From Isochrysis galbana (Eukaryota > Haptophyta > Isochrysidales > Isochrysidaceae): 64,000 bases of DNA. Under the pieces are notes generated by a model. It searched no databases. It worked only from the letters and a program-made list of their open reading frames with translations, and was not told the DNA's origin. Position numbers and translations under genes: made by a program. The stretch covers positions 2,193,171-2,257,170 of the forward strand of contig CM030942.1 in the NCBI GenBank assembly GCA_018136815.1, in the 5' to 3' direction. The number at the start of each line of letters is the position of its first letter. The stretch's first letter is position 1. Positions 22,756 to 35,560 of the stretch are shown piece by piece.

Positions 22756-23871
22756 AGTGAATGTGAGTGCCATTACTTGTTCCTAGACAATCAACAATAA
22801 TCGCAATGACAAATACAACGTTGGCGATGACAATGTAGGCTGTTTATGGTCTCCGGCTGAGGTTTATTTATGATCTCCGGCTGAGGCTCATCAACAAGTC
22901 GCAAGTCGCTCGGGTCTCGGTCTCGGGTCGTTTTAGCGCTCAAGCTCCACGGTCGTTTGTTTCGATCTCTTCCCATGGTTGCTGATTGAAAATCTCCTAG
23001 GCCTACTTGTCGCGCCTCTGCCTATCCCACCGGTCGATCTGCAAATTCTCTTATTGTTTGACATGTCTCATATGTCCGTAGTGGTAGTGGAGCCATTCCG
23101 CCATCCATCATCCATCATCGGCCTAATGAGAATCCCTCGTCGGCCTATGCGTCATCTCGCTTGAGCTCGATTCAGCCATGAGCCATGAGGTATGCTTGTA
23201 TCTTTCATTGGGAATGACATCGGGTGGGGAAGAGGGATTCGCCTTCGGCGGCGATGGGGGATGGGGAAGTGTCAGAGTCGGAGTTTTCTTGTTGCTGTTG
23301 TCCGATAAGTTTAATCCTAGTGCTGAGGGACCGTGCCTCATGGGCGACGGAGCCCGCGATGGAGGTGTGCGCGGTTGGTGCATGGCTCGTCCGGTGTATG
23401 TGGCTAGGGATGCTAGCCAACAAGAACTTTTACAAGACAACAATTTCTACTGGGGGGTAAAGCTCGCTGACAAAACATTGTAGTATTGTAGTTCGCTACT
23501 TCTTCTGACTTTTGAACCCGTCCAAAGAGATTGACCGGAGTGACTTAGGCAGGCGAGAAACGTGCTGTGAGGCCGCTCGCGCAACTTCCACTCATTTCCG
23601 TACTCTAAAAATAGAGTACTCTCTGGCTCTTCTTCTCGCTATTCGCCAGCTGAGTTGAGCTCTCAATCTCAGTCTAGGAATAAAGTACTGTATCATACGC
23701 CCATATCCGTCCTCTCCCCCTTTCCCATTTCTACTTCGAACGTTTTCTTCCATCAAAACTGGCGTCCCGGCCTAGGCACCCCCTCGCATCCCACACCGCC
23801 TTCAACTCCCTCTCTTCCGCCCTTGCCCCCCCCCCCCTCCCTTCCCCCCCCCTACTTCCAGTGGGGCTCGG
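22756..23871. other. Intergenic, no gene seen
   Basis: GATCTCCGGCTGAGG-like units occur twice near 22850-22890. C-rich tracts (23805-23860) lie directly before the OTU gene. Frames at 23123-23483 exist on both strands but look random. Confidence 0.5.
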
Positions 23872-25173
23872 ATGGTCGGCCCCTCGGCGCTCGACTCCGC
23901 CCTAGCGCTCGAGGAGGAGCTCCTCTCGCAGCTCGTCCTTCTAGGCTTCTCGTGTGCCCTCTCGCGCCAGGCGGTGCGTGCCACCGGCTTCACAGGGCTT
24001 CAGCAGGCTCTCCACTGGCTGGCTGAAGTGGGAGAGGCGGCGGGGGGCGGGCATATACCGCCCGAGCACTTACTCACCGACGACGAACAGCTCAGGCTCG
24101 CAATTCAGGCCTCGCTCGCAGATGCGGAGAGAGAGAGGGTGTGGAGAGAGATCACTGCCACCGCGTGCGGTGACGATGAGGAGACATGGAGGAAAGCCGA
24201 GCCGTCCGCGGCACCGCCTCCTCCAGATCCGCCTAGCGAGATCTTGCCAGCTGGCGAGGTCGACGAGGCTATTCTGCGGCGACTCTGCCTCAAGTTGTGC
24301 AACCCGACAATCATCGTCAAGGCGGCGCTTCTCCTCCGCCGGCGTGCCGCTTCGGCGCGAGCGCGGGTGCAGGCAGAGGGAACAAGGACCCGAGGCGCTC
24401 GCGGCGAAGATTCCGATAGTCACGTGCCCACTCGTATTCACCCGCCAACTCCACTTACGGTGCCTGCGTACGAGAATCTCACTCCATATGAGCAAACTAT
24501 ACTACGCGGGAAGGATTTACTTACAGACAGGCTCCGCCAGCTTGGCCTCCGCCGTCTCGACACTAAGGATGACGGTGCCTGCCAGTTTCGCGCCCTATCG
24601 CAGCAGCTGTGGGGTAGCGACGCGTACCACCAAGCCGTTCGCTCGGCAGCAGTAGGCACGATCCGCAACGGGCGCGATGGCTTTTTTGGGGCCATCTTCG
24701 GCTCTTCTGACCTCTTTGACGAGTATCTAGATGAGATGTCTCGTCCATACACTTGGGGCGATGAGATCACGCTAAGGGCCACGGTACGCGTGTTTGTTCA
24801 TCCAGATGCCCACATAAACTGAGTTCGCATGCCCCCATGGTCCCGCCTCCTGACATGGTGCCCGTTGCCAAATATTTCCAGGCCGATGCGTACGACGTCA
24901 AAATACATTTGGTGACATCTAATCTGGAGGTGCGTTGCGTGGCATCCCTGGCTGCCCCTGCACCCTGGCCGCGGTGCCTGTTCCAGGAAGCCCACACATC
25001 GACTGCTCCCATCACAAGACAGTCTGGCGATGTTCTCAAGGACGTTACGCGGCTCTTTGCTACCGCAGAATTGGTATATGCAATACGACGCGCCCTCTGG
25101 TGTACCGCGGAAGAATCTTTTTCTTGCATACATCAGTCCTGTCCACTACGAGGCCATTGGTCTAGCCGGATGA
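23872..25173 (+). CDS. OTU-family deubiquitinase with UBA and UIM
   Basis: Three exons: 23872-24783, 24882-24929 and 25069-25173, GT-AG, all in phase. The N-terminus (about residues 10-60) is a UBA-like three-helix domain (LEEELLSQLVLLGFSCALSR). DEQLRLAIQASLAD is a ubiquitin-interacting motif. The OTU core begins RRLDTKDDGACQFRALSQQL, in which DDGACQFR carries the catalytic Asp and Cys. It continues WGDEITLRAT, then ADAYDVKIHLVTSN, and ends FLAYISPVHYEAIG with the catalytic His. About 350 residues. It should hydrolyse ubiquitin isopeptide bonds, with its own ubiquitin-binding modules giving chain preference. The catalytic set is complete, so it is probably active. Confidence 0.92.
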
Positions 25174-27106
25174 ATCAGACCTGCGGCAAAAACGTAGCAA
25201 CTGTGTCTCCAGCGAGCAAGTGCGTCTGGCTCCCGAGGTTGGTGACCTTGCATTTAAGGTACGGCCCATATGCATGCAAGAACACGGGCACAACTGGAGA
25301 TCTGCGGTGAGTTGGTTGCATGACCTCATCGATGTTCCGCTCAATTGGAGCAGCGTACTATTGTGGAGCACCAGCGATTATGGTGAATGAGGCGACGTGA
25401 ATACGTGACCACTCGTGTGCGGCTATTGCCACTGTAATCATCGTGTTGCACTAAGTTGTACTAGGGTTGTACTTATTCACATGGGGGAGGCGCCTCGTGC
25501 CCTGCCCCCTAGGCTCAGGCGGCTTGCCTTCAACCGGTACCACGCCCTCCGCCCGGGGGAGTGCATACCAGCTAAAGCCACGCATGGCTGCCCAGGGAAG
25601 GAAACTAAAACTCAAAAAGCCACTAGAGTTCAGCGCCCCCATCTTAAGATGCCATCTTCATCGCGAAGACAAACGGGGGAAACTGACCATGAACGCGAGC
25701 ACTTCAGTCGCCTCGTCGCGAACTGAATGCGCTGAACCTCACCGAGAGACTCGCCTAGAACTAGCCGATGAACCGCACAGAAAGGACACTCCCGCCGCAA
25801 ACCGCCAAGCTGTCGAATCAAGCCGAAGCTTGTTCGTGGCAAGTCTCAGCGGGGCAGGGGGCATGGAGTGAAGAGAAGTCTTGAGAGAGCGGGGAAAGGG
25901 CGCGCTACATCGCGACGAGGACCACGAGTGTCGCATTCGCGAGTCGACACTCGTAAGGCTTCTCTTCGTCGTTCGGTATTATCGTTATAATTCTCTCGTT
26001 CTCGTTCTCGGTCAAAAGCTTCGCTTGGACGCATAGGATCTTGGGTTGTGCAGCGCCCTCTGTCTTTCTCTCGAAGAGAAGGGAAGTTTCCCCACCTTTC
26101 TCCCTCCTAGGCGCCTCGCAAATAGGTTTAGTCCACTTGAATACTATGATGATGCTCACCCCTTCCCGCCTCTTCGTAAGCCTCAGATGAGAAAGCGGGC
26201 TGCAGAATCACAATCTCAGACCGTCTCAGCCCCGCCGACGTCGCACGCGATCGAAGCTCCCGTGGGATCCGAGACCACCGGCTCAGATCATCAGGCCCCG
26301 CGCCGCTCGCCCCGTCTCGCCCCGTCCTCGCATAGTGGCCCCATTGCTCATGTCTCCCATTTGCCCGTCTCAGCCCGCCCGTCTGTTGCCAACCCTGCAG
26401 GTCCAATGGTGCGGCCGCAGCACGCGGTCTTCGTCCTCGGGCAGTGGTGGTACTCGTCGGGATCGTCGCGCGGTTCCCCGTGGTTTGGCTCCCACTCATT
26501 TGCGCACGCTGCCCTTGCCTCGCCTCTCGCCTCTCGATGTCGCTCGCTCGATGTCGCTCTCGCCGCCGTCCTTGCCCTCGCTCAAGCTCGCCTGCCCGCC
26601 TTCCTCTGCTGACGGGCCTCAGCCCGTCAGCGTCTCCGAAGTCGTCTCCTCCGCCGCGCCTACCGCCGGCATGCATCCTTCCTCATTGCCCTCAGGCCCT
26701 ATGGGCCATCCTAATTCGTCAGTAGCCCGAATCTTCAGATGTTTTATTATTAGTAGTAGTATTATAGAAAGGTAGAGAACCTAGTCAGTAGTAGGTGTTA
26801 GCCCGGAATCTTCAGATTTTTTTTCCGATGCGCTGTTCATGTTAGCGAGGATGTGAATGAACGATATTCTCGCTTCTCGCCGAGGAGCAAAATACAAAAT
26901 ACCGGAAAGAGGGAGGGAAGAGGGAGGGAAAACACCGGAGGGAGGGAGGGAGGAGATACCGGAGGGATGGATGGAGATACCGGAGGGATGGATGGAGATA
27001 CCGAATGAAAGCAAGCCGCCTCAATATATCTGGGTTGATTCTAGTAGCAGTAGCCGGCATCTTCAAACGTTTATTTTTGCCATAGTGACGGCTCATGATA
27101 CGCGGT
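25174..27106. other. Intergenic with repeats, no supported gene
   Basis: It holds Family D copy 1 (25815-25920), short GA-rich stretches, and CTTCAGATGTTTTATTATTA at 26731-26750, an end motif also found at 42700 and inverted near 46770. A GATGGATGGAGATACCGGAG minisatellite lies at 26940-27003. A frame at 26186-26612 contains APRRSPRLAPSS and other Ser/Pro-rich stretches reminiscent of retroelement N-termini. That is too weak to call a gene. Confidence 0.5.
25815..25920 (+). repeat. Family D repeat, copy 1
   Basis: Starts at a small hairpin (GAATCAAGC..GCTTG), then GGCAAGTCTCAGCGGGG, GAAGAGAAGTCTTGAGAGAG and GGGCGCGCTACATCGCGACGA. Near-identical to 36579-36683 and similar to 59734-59828. Confidence 0.85.
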
Positions 27107-30100
27107 TCAGTCGGAGTCGCTAAAACTGTTCTGCCTAAACGGCTTACTATCCAGAATGCGAGCTATGCGCTTCAGAGCATGTGGCGAAAGCGACGCACCC
27201 ACGGACGCAAGCTTCGCACTGGGTGACGTGCGAGGGGATGCGGCCATCGTCTCCTCCCTCACGCAATGCGTCGGCGGAGGAGTCGTCGGGCTCAGAGCCG
27301 CTGCATCAAGTGAAGCGTGCCCTATTACTTGGCCTTGTGTCGGTGCTGCGTCAACATCCACTAAGGCCGGTGCCAAGTCCAACTTGGCATATGGAGCCAT
27401 GGGTTCCTCGCTTACCTCGGAGCTCACGGGTCGCGCGAGTCCGCTCGCCTCCCCGTCTCTTACATGATCGGCATCCTCTTGCACTGTGCTGAGATGTGGG
27501 ACGGCTTCAAAGTGTGAGTGAGCAGGCTGAGAATCAAATTTCGCCTCAACATTCCCTTCACTACCACCGCCTGTATCGCGACCGCCGTTGCAGCTGCGCA
27601 CGAGCCGATCGTTGAGACTCGCTGAGATGTCATCCAAGTCCCGCAAGCAGGCTGCGAGAGAGATGATTTTGGGCGCGGCATCCGTGTCATTGTCTAGCGC
27701 TTCAGCTCCCTTTCTCTGAAGTAGCAATCCCGGTTGTGCATGCCCGAATGCGTCACTAGAAGCTGCGAGAGGCGGCGCCGGAAAATCCCCCATACTGCGC
27801 TCAGCACCGGCTGGGCGGTATTGCTGCCACCTACCCACGGTGCTTGCCAGCTCTGGCGGTACCGCCTGCTTGATGAAGCTCTCTCTAGATTCGTTGTTTG
27901 ATGCGTCCATGGGGGACGCGCATTCAGTCAATTGTGCATCGATTGCGCGGGGAGAAGTTTCCGAGCACCGATATTCGAGGCTGCCCATTTCGTCAGATAC
28001 GCACGCAACGGCTGCGTCAATGGAGCCGTCGGTGGTCAGTGAGTCCACTGGTTGAACAATCAACAAAGGCCGCTTTGTGTTTTTTGGTTCTGCGGCTACA
28101 TCATGGCAAGGTTCAGAGCTGCACCTCTCATCATCTCGAACAGCTTTGAGACTAATGAATGCGCACCCAACCATCTGGTTGAGCTCCGAAACGGCCCGCT
28201 TGGTCATAGCTCTTGAGCCATCCGTCTTGCCTTGGTCGTTGCACGCAACTCGCCAAAGCTGCAGTTCTGCTGCAGGGACAGTCGCGCCTTCTCCACTCTC
28301 TATGTGGACAATATGCGAAAGGTGGACATTGATTCGCAGCGATCGAGGTGCAGCTTGCGGGTCCTCGTACTGGCATGATGCTTTCTCGCCATCCTCCACC
28401 TCGTCATGCGCCCCTGCGGCTGTCAACCGGATTGCTGGCAATGGTGAAGAGTCGATGCACACAGCACCAGGAAGTACTACCCGCACACGGTACAAGGCGC
28501 CAGCAGCGGCTCGCTCGGCCTCGGAAGCGGGGAGATCCACAGACGTAACGAGAAGGCGCAACGGGTGCCGACATTGCGGTGCTGCAGTCCTGCGGCCAAT
28601 AGAGTCCCCATCGCCCGTGAGCAGAGGCTCCACATCACCAAGGTCATCATCGAAACACGGCCGTGTATCGCCTTCAACTTGCGCATCGGACTCCCTTCCA
28701 TTTTCGACGCCGGCCGATTTCCAGTCGCGGTAGACCTGGCAGCCTTTCGCGCCGTTGCCTCCGATGTCGCGCTCGGCTAAGCTCGCAAGAACGCGCTGCG
28801 CATATTCCAAGTCTCTTGCCACAACCTGCTTCAAATCTGCCTGATCGCCGCTCTCCCGGAAGGAGTGCCCGGACACGTCAAAACGATCGTCTTTCGCCTC
28901 GTTAATACGCGCGTATGTCTTAGATTCCATCGATGACAGCTCGCAAAAGCCACGCGCATTCCTTTCTGGCCCACACGAAAGGCAGCCCAAATCGCCAACG
29001 TCACCGATGGGCAAACTCGGAGTCTTGTGCAGTAAATCCTCCGGCTCTAGCCCAAAATCGAGGAAAGAGGAGTCGGTGAGGCTTGCGTGCGCATAGGTGC
29101 CAATTCTCGCGGACTGAATGTGGCCAAAGACGTCGGGACTCTTGGTCTCAGGGTCAGGGTGTATCGGACCGTCTTCAAGCTCCTCCTTAGTGGCCAAGGC
29201 TGTCATACGGGTCGCTTGTGGTTCCTGGATAGGCTCATTGGAAGCTGGCGGAGCACCAGGTCGATGTACATCCTCTCCCTCGAGGTGCTTGACAGCACCA
29301 GACGGGGCCTTTGCATGCAAGGCAGAAGGGTGAGGCAGCTCGAGCGGTACGGAAATCGCATCATCGCCGCCAATGGCGAACCCGACGAACAAACTAGCCA
29401 TGGCTGTGCACTCGCCATTCGTTGCAAGTCGTCCGTGCCCTGTCGGACTGTGCCCTCTCCAAGGCTCGGTACCTAAAGCCGGAACGCTCGAAGCCCGGGC
29501 GATAGCGGGGGTGACACGGCACTCCACCGACGCTCCGCGAGGTCCAGCGCCGACCGCCTCTGCTAGGGATGCTGTCGCGGTACCGAGCAAAGTGTGCGTG
29601 AACAAATTGGCGGTTTGAGCACCAGGCGGCACTTGCCACAACTCAAAATTGATACTTTGCGTCTGCAGAAAGGCGCGGAATTCGGCATCGTCCAGCGAAG
29701 TGTGCACACGCAGTGAGCGCTCGTGGCAAAAGCTCGCGCCATCGGAGCAACGCACGGGCCCTGTTTCGCCCGAGAGCGGCGCGACAACGCCGCCGCCATC
29801 CCACCGATAATGCACGTAAATGCAACCGTGGCCATCGCCCAGCTCGTCATAGCCATTTGCCCTACTACCGGCACGCAGTTCAGGCAACAAAACGCGCAAT
29901 TCGCTCAAACGGGCCACGCGCACAACGAAGTGCCAGCGGCGCGTTACCAGGACTTCTGGCAGCGGCGGTTGGCCAACTCTTTCGGCACGGCTCGCCTGGC
30001 CCGTCCGGACTGCGCTTGACTGACGATTGACCACCGCAGGTTCGTTGCAGCGAGACTCCTCATCGGAGATGGTCCATGCACCACCCTTCTCCCATGAGCG

Positions 30101-33100
30101 GCTGATCCACTCGTCGCCTACAGCCGCATCAGCGCCGCTGTAGCCGTCATCACAGAAGCTGTTTACCTCTTCCTCCCATTGTGCTAGACGGCCACCCGAG
30201 GTCGCTACGGCTGCGCGAGTGCGCAAGACTATCTCTGATTCTCCCTCTTTCGGTGACAACCTTTGTCTTGTCCGGTGCATCTGTTGATACCGGGGCTGAT
30301 GCCGCTCACCATGCCGAGAATCCCGGCTGCTCCCTATGGGACGGCCAGCCCCAATACTCATTCTCAGGCTCGTCGACTCCCGCTCAGCGAGGGCTGGTTC
30401 GCTCCGCCACTGACGATGGTGCCTTTGCCCCCTCGCGCTATAAGCGGATCTCAGCTTGCGCGCTTGGACTTGCCGCGGAGAATCAGAGCCATTGTGCATC
30501 CGGTATTGATGCTGCCCCCTTCTGGCATCCCAAGCGTCCTCCTCCGAGCTATTGCCAGCGCTCCTTCCCGACACCTCGCGCCTGGCCAGCCAAGCACGTG
30601 CCGTTTTCTGTAGCGTGGCCACTGCCCATCGCAACATCTCTGTTGCGTGTATTTGCGCCGCTGTCCCTAGAGTAAGTCGCACATCTACTTGTCCCCATTC
30701 CATTCCGTCGAAAGGGTTGCAGGCGCTGAGCCAACCGTCGCTCACACGTGTCGTATAAAGGCGGCTTTCAATGCCACCGGGAAGGGCAACACGGCAACGA
30801 ATCAGCGCTGCCAAATCCTCCTCCTGAGAGGAGGAATCCACCTCCCATACCTCAAGGACAAGTTCGTGGGGAATCGACCAGCGGTCGAACCTTCTTTGGG
30901 TCAATATGGTTTCGTGTAGCAGCTCGCCCTCCGTGGCAGTGGGGACGACGCTTCTGCCGTCAGGAGCCTCCTTCTCATTCATCGAGGCCTCGCTTTCCAA
31001 CACCGCCCGCCCCACCAAGGGCGCTGTGTGTTTCAGCGCGAACTTGGTGGCGTCACAACCCCACGCCACCCGCGTCCGCAGCTTGTGCCCCTCGTAGTGC
31101 CCGCCCATGGTCTGGCCCACTGGCTCGCCCAAGAGCTCTGGATTGAAGCGGCAGATCATGTAGAAGTTGGCCCGGCGCGGGTGCGATTGCGCTTGCGCTT
31201 TTTGGCGGGTAGTGCCAGCGTGCGAATGGCCCCCAATATCTTGTGCATGAGCCGGCTGACGACGGGTCACTTGAACTCCGCGCACTTCAAGGCACAAGAA
31301 AAGGCGATTCGGATCGGTAATGTCCTCAGCCTTAGCATCTGTTTTGCGAGAGCCCTCGCCCGCAATCGCCTCCTCTTCAGGTATAATTGCTTGGACCTCG
31401 CCTACCGCCACCGGGTCGTCGTCTCCGTCACTCGGGCGCGCCTCGCAGCCCGAGCACGGAGAGCCGGGAACGGGTGAGAGAGCCTTTTTCACACCGCCTT
31501 CCATGTGGTGCTGATCGAGGACGGCGCCGCATCGGTCCGGATCGTCCGACGGCGGGCTTGCTGTCATTGCCTGGGCAATGGACTCGTTGTCGCGAATGCT
31601 CGCGCAGCTCGGATGAGTCTGTAAGTAGGTAGCGTCATATTCTGCCAGCGCCGCATTCACAGCGTCTTCTCCCAGCGCAGCTTCGAAGAAGAGTTCACTG
31701 AGAAGAGTCTCATCAGCCTCAGCGCGCTCCAAGCCGCCGTCAAGCATTGCAGGATGCAACACCGCAGACAACGACGCACCACTGGCACTGCGTTGTTCTG
31801 CCGCGAAATTAAGGCCTGTACTGCGTAGATCACCGCCGCCCGGACCGCGTTCATTGCGCAGACGCTGACTTATCCATGCAGCTCCCGCTGACGTGCCTGC
31901 AGCTGATGATGCACCGTTCGCCGCTTCCGCCATCTGCGCCCTCAACCGCAGAGCACGGTCGAGCACGGAACCCGTGCGCGATGCAAAGCTTTTGACTCCG
32001 GCATGCCTGGAATGATTTCTTCCAGCGTCGCGACGCCCTCGTGTGTCGCGATAGGTTGTGCGGGCGGCCTTATAGTCGGATCCAGCGCCAAAATGGCCGG
32101 TTGCACCGGGATACGTTACAGCCGAGGAGCGCCGAAAGCAAGCGGCCGACGAGGCGAGGTGGTCATGGGCGCTATGGGACCCTATTGGCGCATACTCCGA
32201 TGACGTGTTTATGCCAGTGTCTGAAAGCGAGCCGTGCGGCCTTCTTCCACTTGACAATCTATGAGCGCCGTGCGGTTCGCCGCTTTGCTCATCGTCGGAA
32301 CGGTCACTCAGCATCCCCGACTTGCAAAAATCTGCATCACACGCCTGAATGCCCTCCCAGTCGTGACGCCGACGCCGTGATGAATGAGAGACATGACGAT
32401 GTGCACCGGCCGCGGGGAGGAGTACTTCCTCCAGAGGCGGCATGGACGCTTGCCTCTCCAAGTGCCTTCCGCAATTTCCCCTGCCACTATCCTTGCCTGC
32501 TTCCCTCGGATGTCGATCAGCTTGGGGCGCTCCGTCTTGCTCCCGAGCTGCACGAGTGCCGGAAACGGCATCCTCAACCCTTCTTCTGCTTCCCCTATCT
32601 CGTACTTCCTTCTCCAGCTGCGTATCTTCTCCGAGGCCTTCGGGCAATAAGGGTAGGCTTGAGTCGAACAGAGCTCGCTTTTCATTCAGCACGAAAGAAG
32701 AGGCCACGGAGCCCACACCCAATTCAGAGTGCCGCCGCGCAAATGCGCTGAGCTCCGGGTCGCGAGGAACATGGGAGGCATGCCGCCCCGTGCCTAACTC
32801 TGTGGAAATCCGCTCGCCAACCTCTACGTCGCCGCAGTGCCCTCCTCCTCGATGGCTCTCGTCCCCCTCGTAAAACCCAGCAGTAGCTAGATGTGACATC
32901 TCAGACGGTGGCAGAAATGTGGTAGCAAGATGCACTGTCACACGAGCAAGCTCCTCGTCCTGACCAGGAGACAGTGCGTATGCCGGGAGAACCTGCATAG
33001 CCACATTGGCAAGGTGATCGCGGATGAGAGCCAGCAATGTAGTTGGAGACATGGAGTTACTGGCACTGATGCTGCTGCCCTCCCCAGCCAGCTCAAACAG

Positions 33101-33800
33101 GTATGGTGTGCACAAAACATTCAGCAAGATTACTCACCGCTGTGAAGGGCACATCCAAATGTGCCAGTCCCAAATGCAGGTAAGCAAAGGCGCGTAGCGG
33201 CTCTCGTATCGGTGGTGGATCGTATGGACCTTTAAGCGGCGTGATTTCTGAGAGCTCGAGGACGAGCTCGCGCATATCTTCGAAGTAGCGTTTGAGCTGA
33301 GGGGCGCCGCATCGGAGAGAGTAGACGAGAGTGGTGGAGATTTCGCGTCTCGTCAAGCCAGCTAAGTAGTTCGCGGCCGGGCTTCCAGCAGGCGGCGGCG
33401 GTCTGTGAGGCGCGAGATGGGGAGTGCCCATGTCGCTACACCATACGGTCGACTGGAAACACCAGTTGGGGAGAGCTGGGCGCATCGTTGGAGCAAGGCT
33501 AGCCAGCCCACCGCAGTGTGCAGAATCGCAGCTGTCGCACCTGAGCTCGCATCCTTCGCCTACCTCTCCCCACCAGCGGACGCGCACCGCGCAAGTTGAG
33601 CGCTCAGTTCCAAATGCAAGCCACTCTGCCGCTGAGATGGTCAGCGTCACGCTCCCTCTCTCACCTAGCGAGGAAGGGAAAGAAGGGCAGATCACGACGG
33701 CACCGTGCAGGTGAGGGCAGCGAGAGGCTCCTCCTCCTCCTCGAGGTGGGGCATTTCCGCCGCTTGTACTGTATACTGTCCCACTCCTCGCCGCAGTCTC
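27107..33800 (-). CDS. C2CD3: C2CD3-like centriolar protein, 5' end lost in assembly gap
   Basis: Homologue of C2 domain-containing protein 3, a centriole-distal-end protein needed for cilium assembly in animals. The N-terminal exon (gap to about 33143) holds SVTLTISAAEWLAFG, CAVRVRWWGE (a hallmark of the C2CD3 first C2 domain) and then YFEDMRELVLEL with HLGLAHLDVPFTA. After a short intron (about 33142 to about 33100) one exon runs to the stop at 27107. Within it are three C2-like blocks: LFLCLEVRGVQVTRRQ..VRLTLG, then RRWHFVVRVARLSELRVLL..SLFVGFA, then HPLRLLVTSVDLP..LQLWRVA. A possible IQ helix, LQKTARAWLARREV, follows the first. Long disordered linkers separate them. About 2,190 residues are visible, close to the animal protein in size. 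The gene implies a centriole-based flagellum. Confidence 0.8.
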
Positions 33801-33900
33801 NNNNNNNNNNNNNNNNNNNNNNNNNNNNNNNNNNNNNNNNNNNNNNNNNNNNNNNNNNNNNNNNNNNNNNNNNNNNNNNNNNNNNNNNNNNNNNNNNNNN
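33801..33900. other. Assembly gap of 100 N
   Basis: Scaffold placeholder between the 5' end of the C2CD3-like gene and the 3' end of the GATA gene. Both run on the minus strand, so the missing bases hold the start of one and the end of the other. Confidence 0.99.
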
Positions 33901-35187
33901 GTATCCTGAAAACGTCTGCGGTGGTAGGTATGCAGGTAAACCTTGAGAACTTGATCTGCTAAGGGACGTTGCGGCCGCTTTTGCTGCTTGTTCTATGGGG
34001 TCCACACCCTGGACAGCACCGATGAAGCTGGCGTAGGGATTTGGATGGCGCTGAATCGCTGCGAAGGGAGTATGTGTGCCGGCCCCCATGAACGGATCGG
34101 CGCCCATCGGCATTGGGATGAACATGTTGGTGAAGATGGGACCATCGAGATGTGTCATGAGTCCGGTACTCTGTGGGAACAAAGGAAGGCAGTCTCTCTC
34201 TGTACCTTGGACAAGTGTAGACCGGTGCCCACATACAGGCTCAATATGATAGACAGGTTCTTGGGTGATTCTCACCTGCTTGGCCTTACGAAGACCGCAA
34301 GCATTGCATAGCGTCATGTTGCACCTCCATTTTGGCGACTCAGTTGTTCCGCACATCAGGCATCGACGTACACAGCCATTTTGCCGTCGCTCTTTCTGTC
34401 CGCCGTTGCTAGGTTGAGACCTCGAGGAGTCGGTTGATCGAGCACTTTCGCGCTCGGGCGGCTTAAGGCACTCAACGTCAGTAGCGACACTCACAGCCTG
34501 AGTAAGAAATATGTGAAGGGGAATTCATCAGGCTTGTGTGCAATGAGAAGCATGATGCGACGCAATTGCTGCCAGGCTCATGAAGCGATACGGTACGCTG
34601 CGGCTGGGATGCACCTCTAGGACGGATAAAGAGGCCTGGCTTGAGCTTGAGGATTGCCTGCCTGGGGCGCGAGGAGCGTCATCCTCTGTGGCGGTCGCCT
34701 CTGACATGTACTCAGAGTTGGCGTCTGGCTCAGACCCTGGATCGGACCCTTTCCCCGAGGCAGGCGGCGGTGAGGACGTTGAGCCTGGCTTCGCGACGGC
34801 AGAGTGAGGATGGGAGAGTGGTGGTTGCGCATTCGTCTCCCGACGATCGGTTCCCTGCGGCCCATGTGCTCTGAGAGCCCGATTCGCAAGTCTTGCGGCC
34901 GGCGGCCCCCCGTTTCTCGTCTGCTGGATCCTCTGCTTCTTGGCACTGGGCGCGTCTACGTCGTCGACTGTTGGCGAGTTCCGGCTCTGTGCGGGTGCCT
35001 GCACGAAAGACTTGACGCCAGTGGAGCAGTCCCCTGTGAGCATTGCCCTCGACTCGCAGAGGCGTGCCCCGTCTCCTCCTGGACAGGAGGGCAAGGGGGA
35101 CCCCACTGGGCACGCCCTCAAGCCCCTGCCACCGCCCTGCCCCCCCCCCCCCCCCCCCCCCCCCCCGCCCCCCGCGCCAGGAGGCAC
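33901..35187 (-). CDS. GATA-type zinc-finger protein, 3' end in gap
   Basis: Exons that fit: about 35187 (or an internal acceptor near 35038) to 34597, 34497-34276, and 34170 into the gap, with GT-AG introns in phase. The middle exon has RRCLMCGTTESPKWRCNMTL followed by CNACGLRKAKQ, a single GATA-type finger with the TESPKWR contact strand. The loop is C-x2-C-x14-C-x2-C, shorter than the usual 17 or 18 residues. The first exon is Ser/Pro-rich with a basic stretch (PSAKKQRIQQTRN) that could be a nuclear signal. The last is Met/Pro/Phe-rich (FIPMPMGADPFMGAGTHTPF), as in activation regions. Probably a transcription factor binding GATA-like sites. A further upstream exon as far as 35560 (MQVLELTRRQRFKRHSS) is possible but unproven. 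Confidence 0.72.
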
Positions 35188-35560
35188 TTGCCAACCTTGC
35201 CCTCAGGGCGAGAGGGGAGAAATCGCGAGAAGCACTCCAGGAGCGCGGCAGCGGTTTCTCCGCTCCCGGCACACCGAGATCCTGAGAAGAGTTGAATCTC
35301 GACCGCCTCGCAGAACATGTCTTACTGCCGGGAGCACGCCGGCACGTTGACCTCGTGCTATCTCCAATTACCTCGGCCCGACGTCGGACGATCCCTCGCG
35401 GGCGAGCTTCGCGATACACCGCGTCTCGCCCCCCGCTGTCGCAGCAAGAACTTGCCGTGATCACACCTCCCGATTGCGGAAACCTGGTTGTCTTCGAGGA
35501 AGCCGATGGACTTGAGTGCCGCTTGAAACGCTGCCTTCTGGTGAGCTCAAGGACTTGCAT

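Noticed and set aside
26940-27003. Spaced repeats as a CRISPR array
   Set aside because: A simple GATGGATGGAGATACCGGAG minisatellite without unique spacers, in eukaryotic DNA.
29394-31632. Several plus-strand frames of 80-160 codons
   Set aside because: Antisense shadows of the C2CD3-like exon, which has clear domain content.
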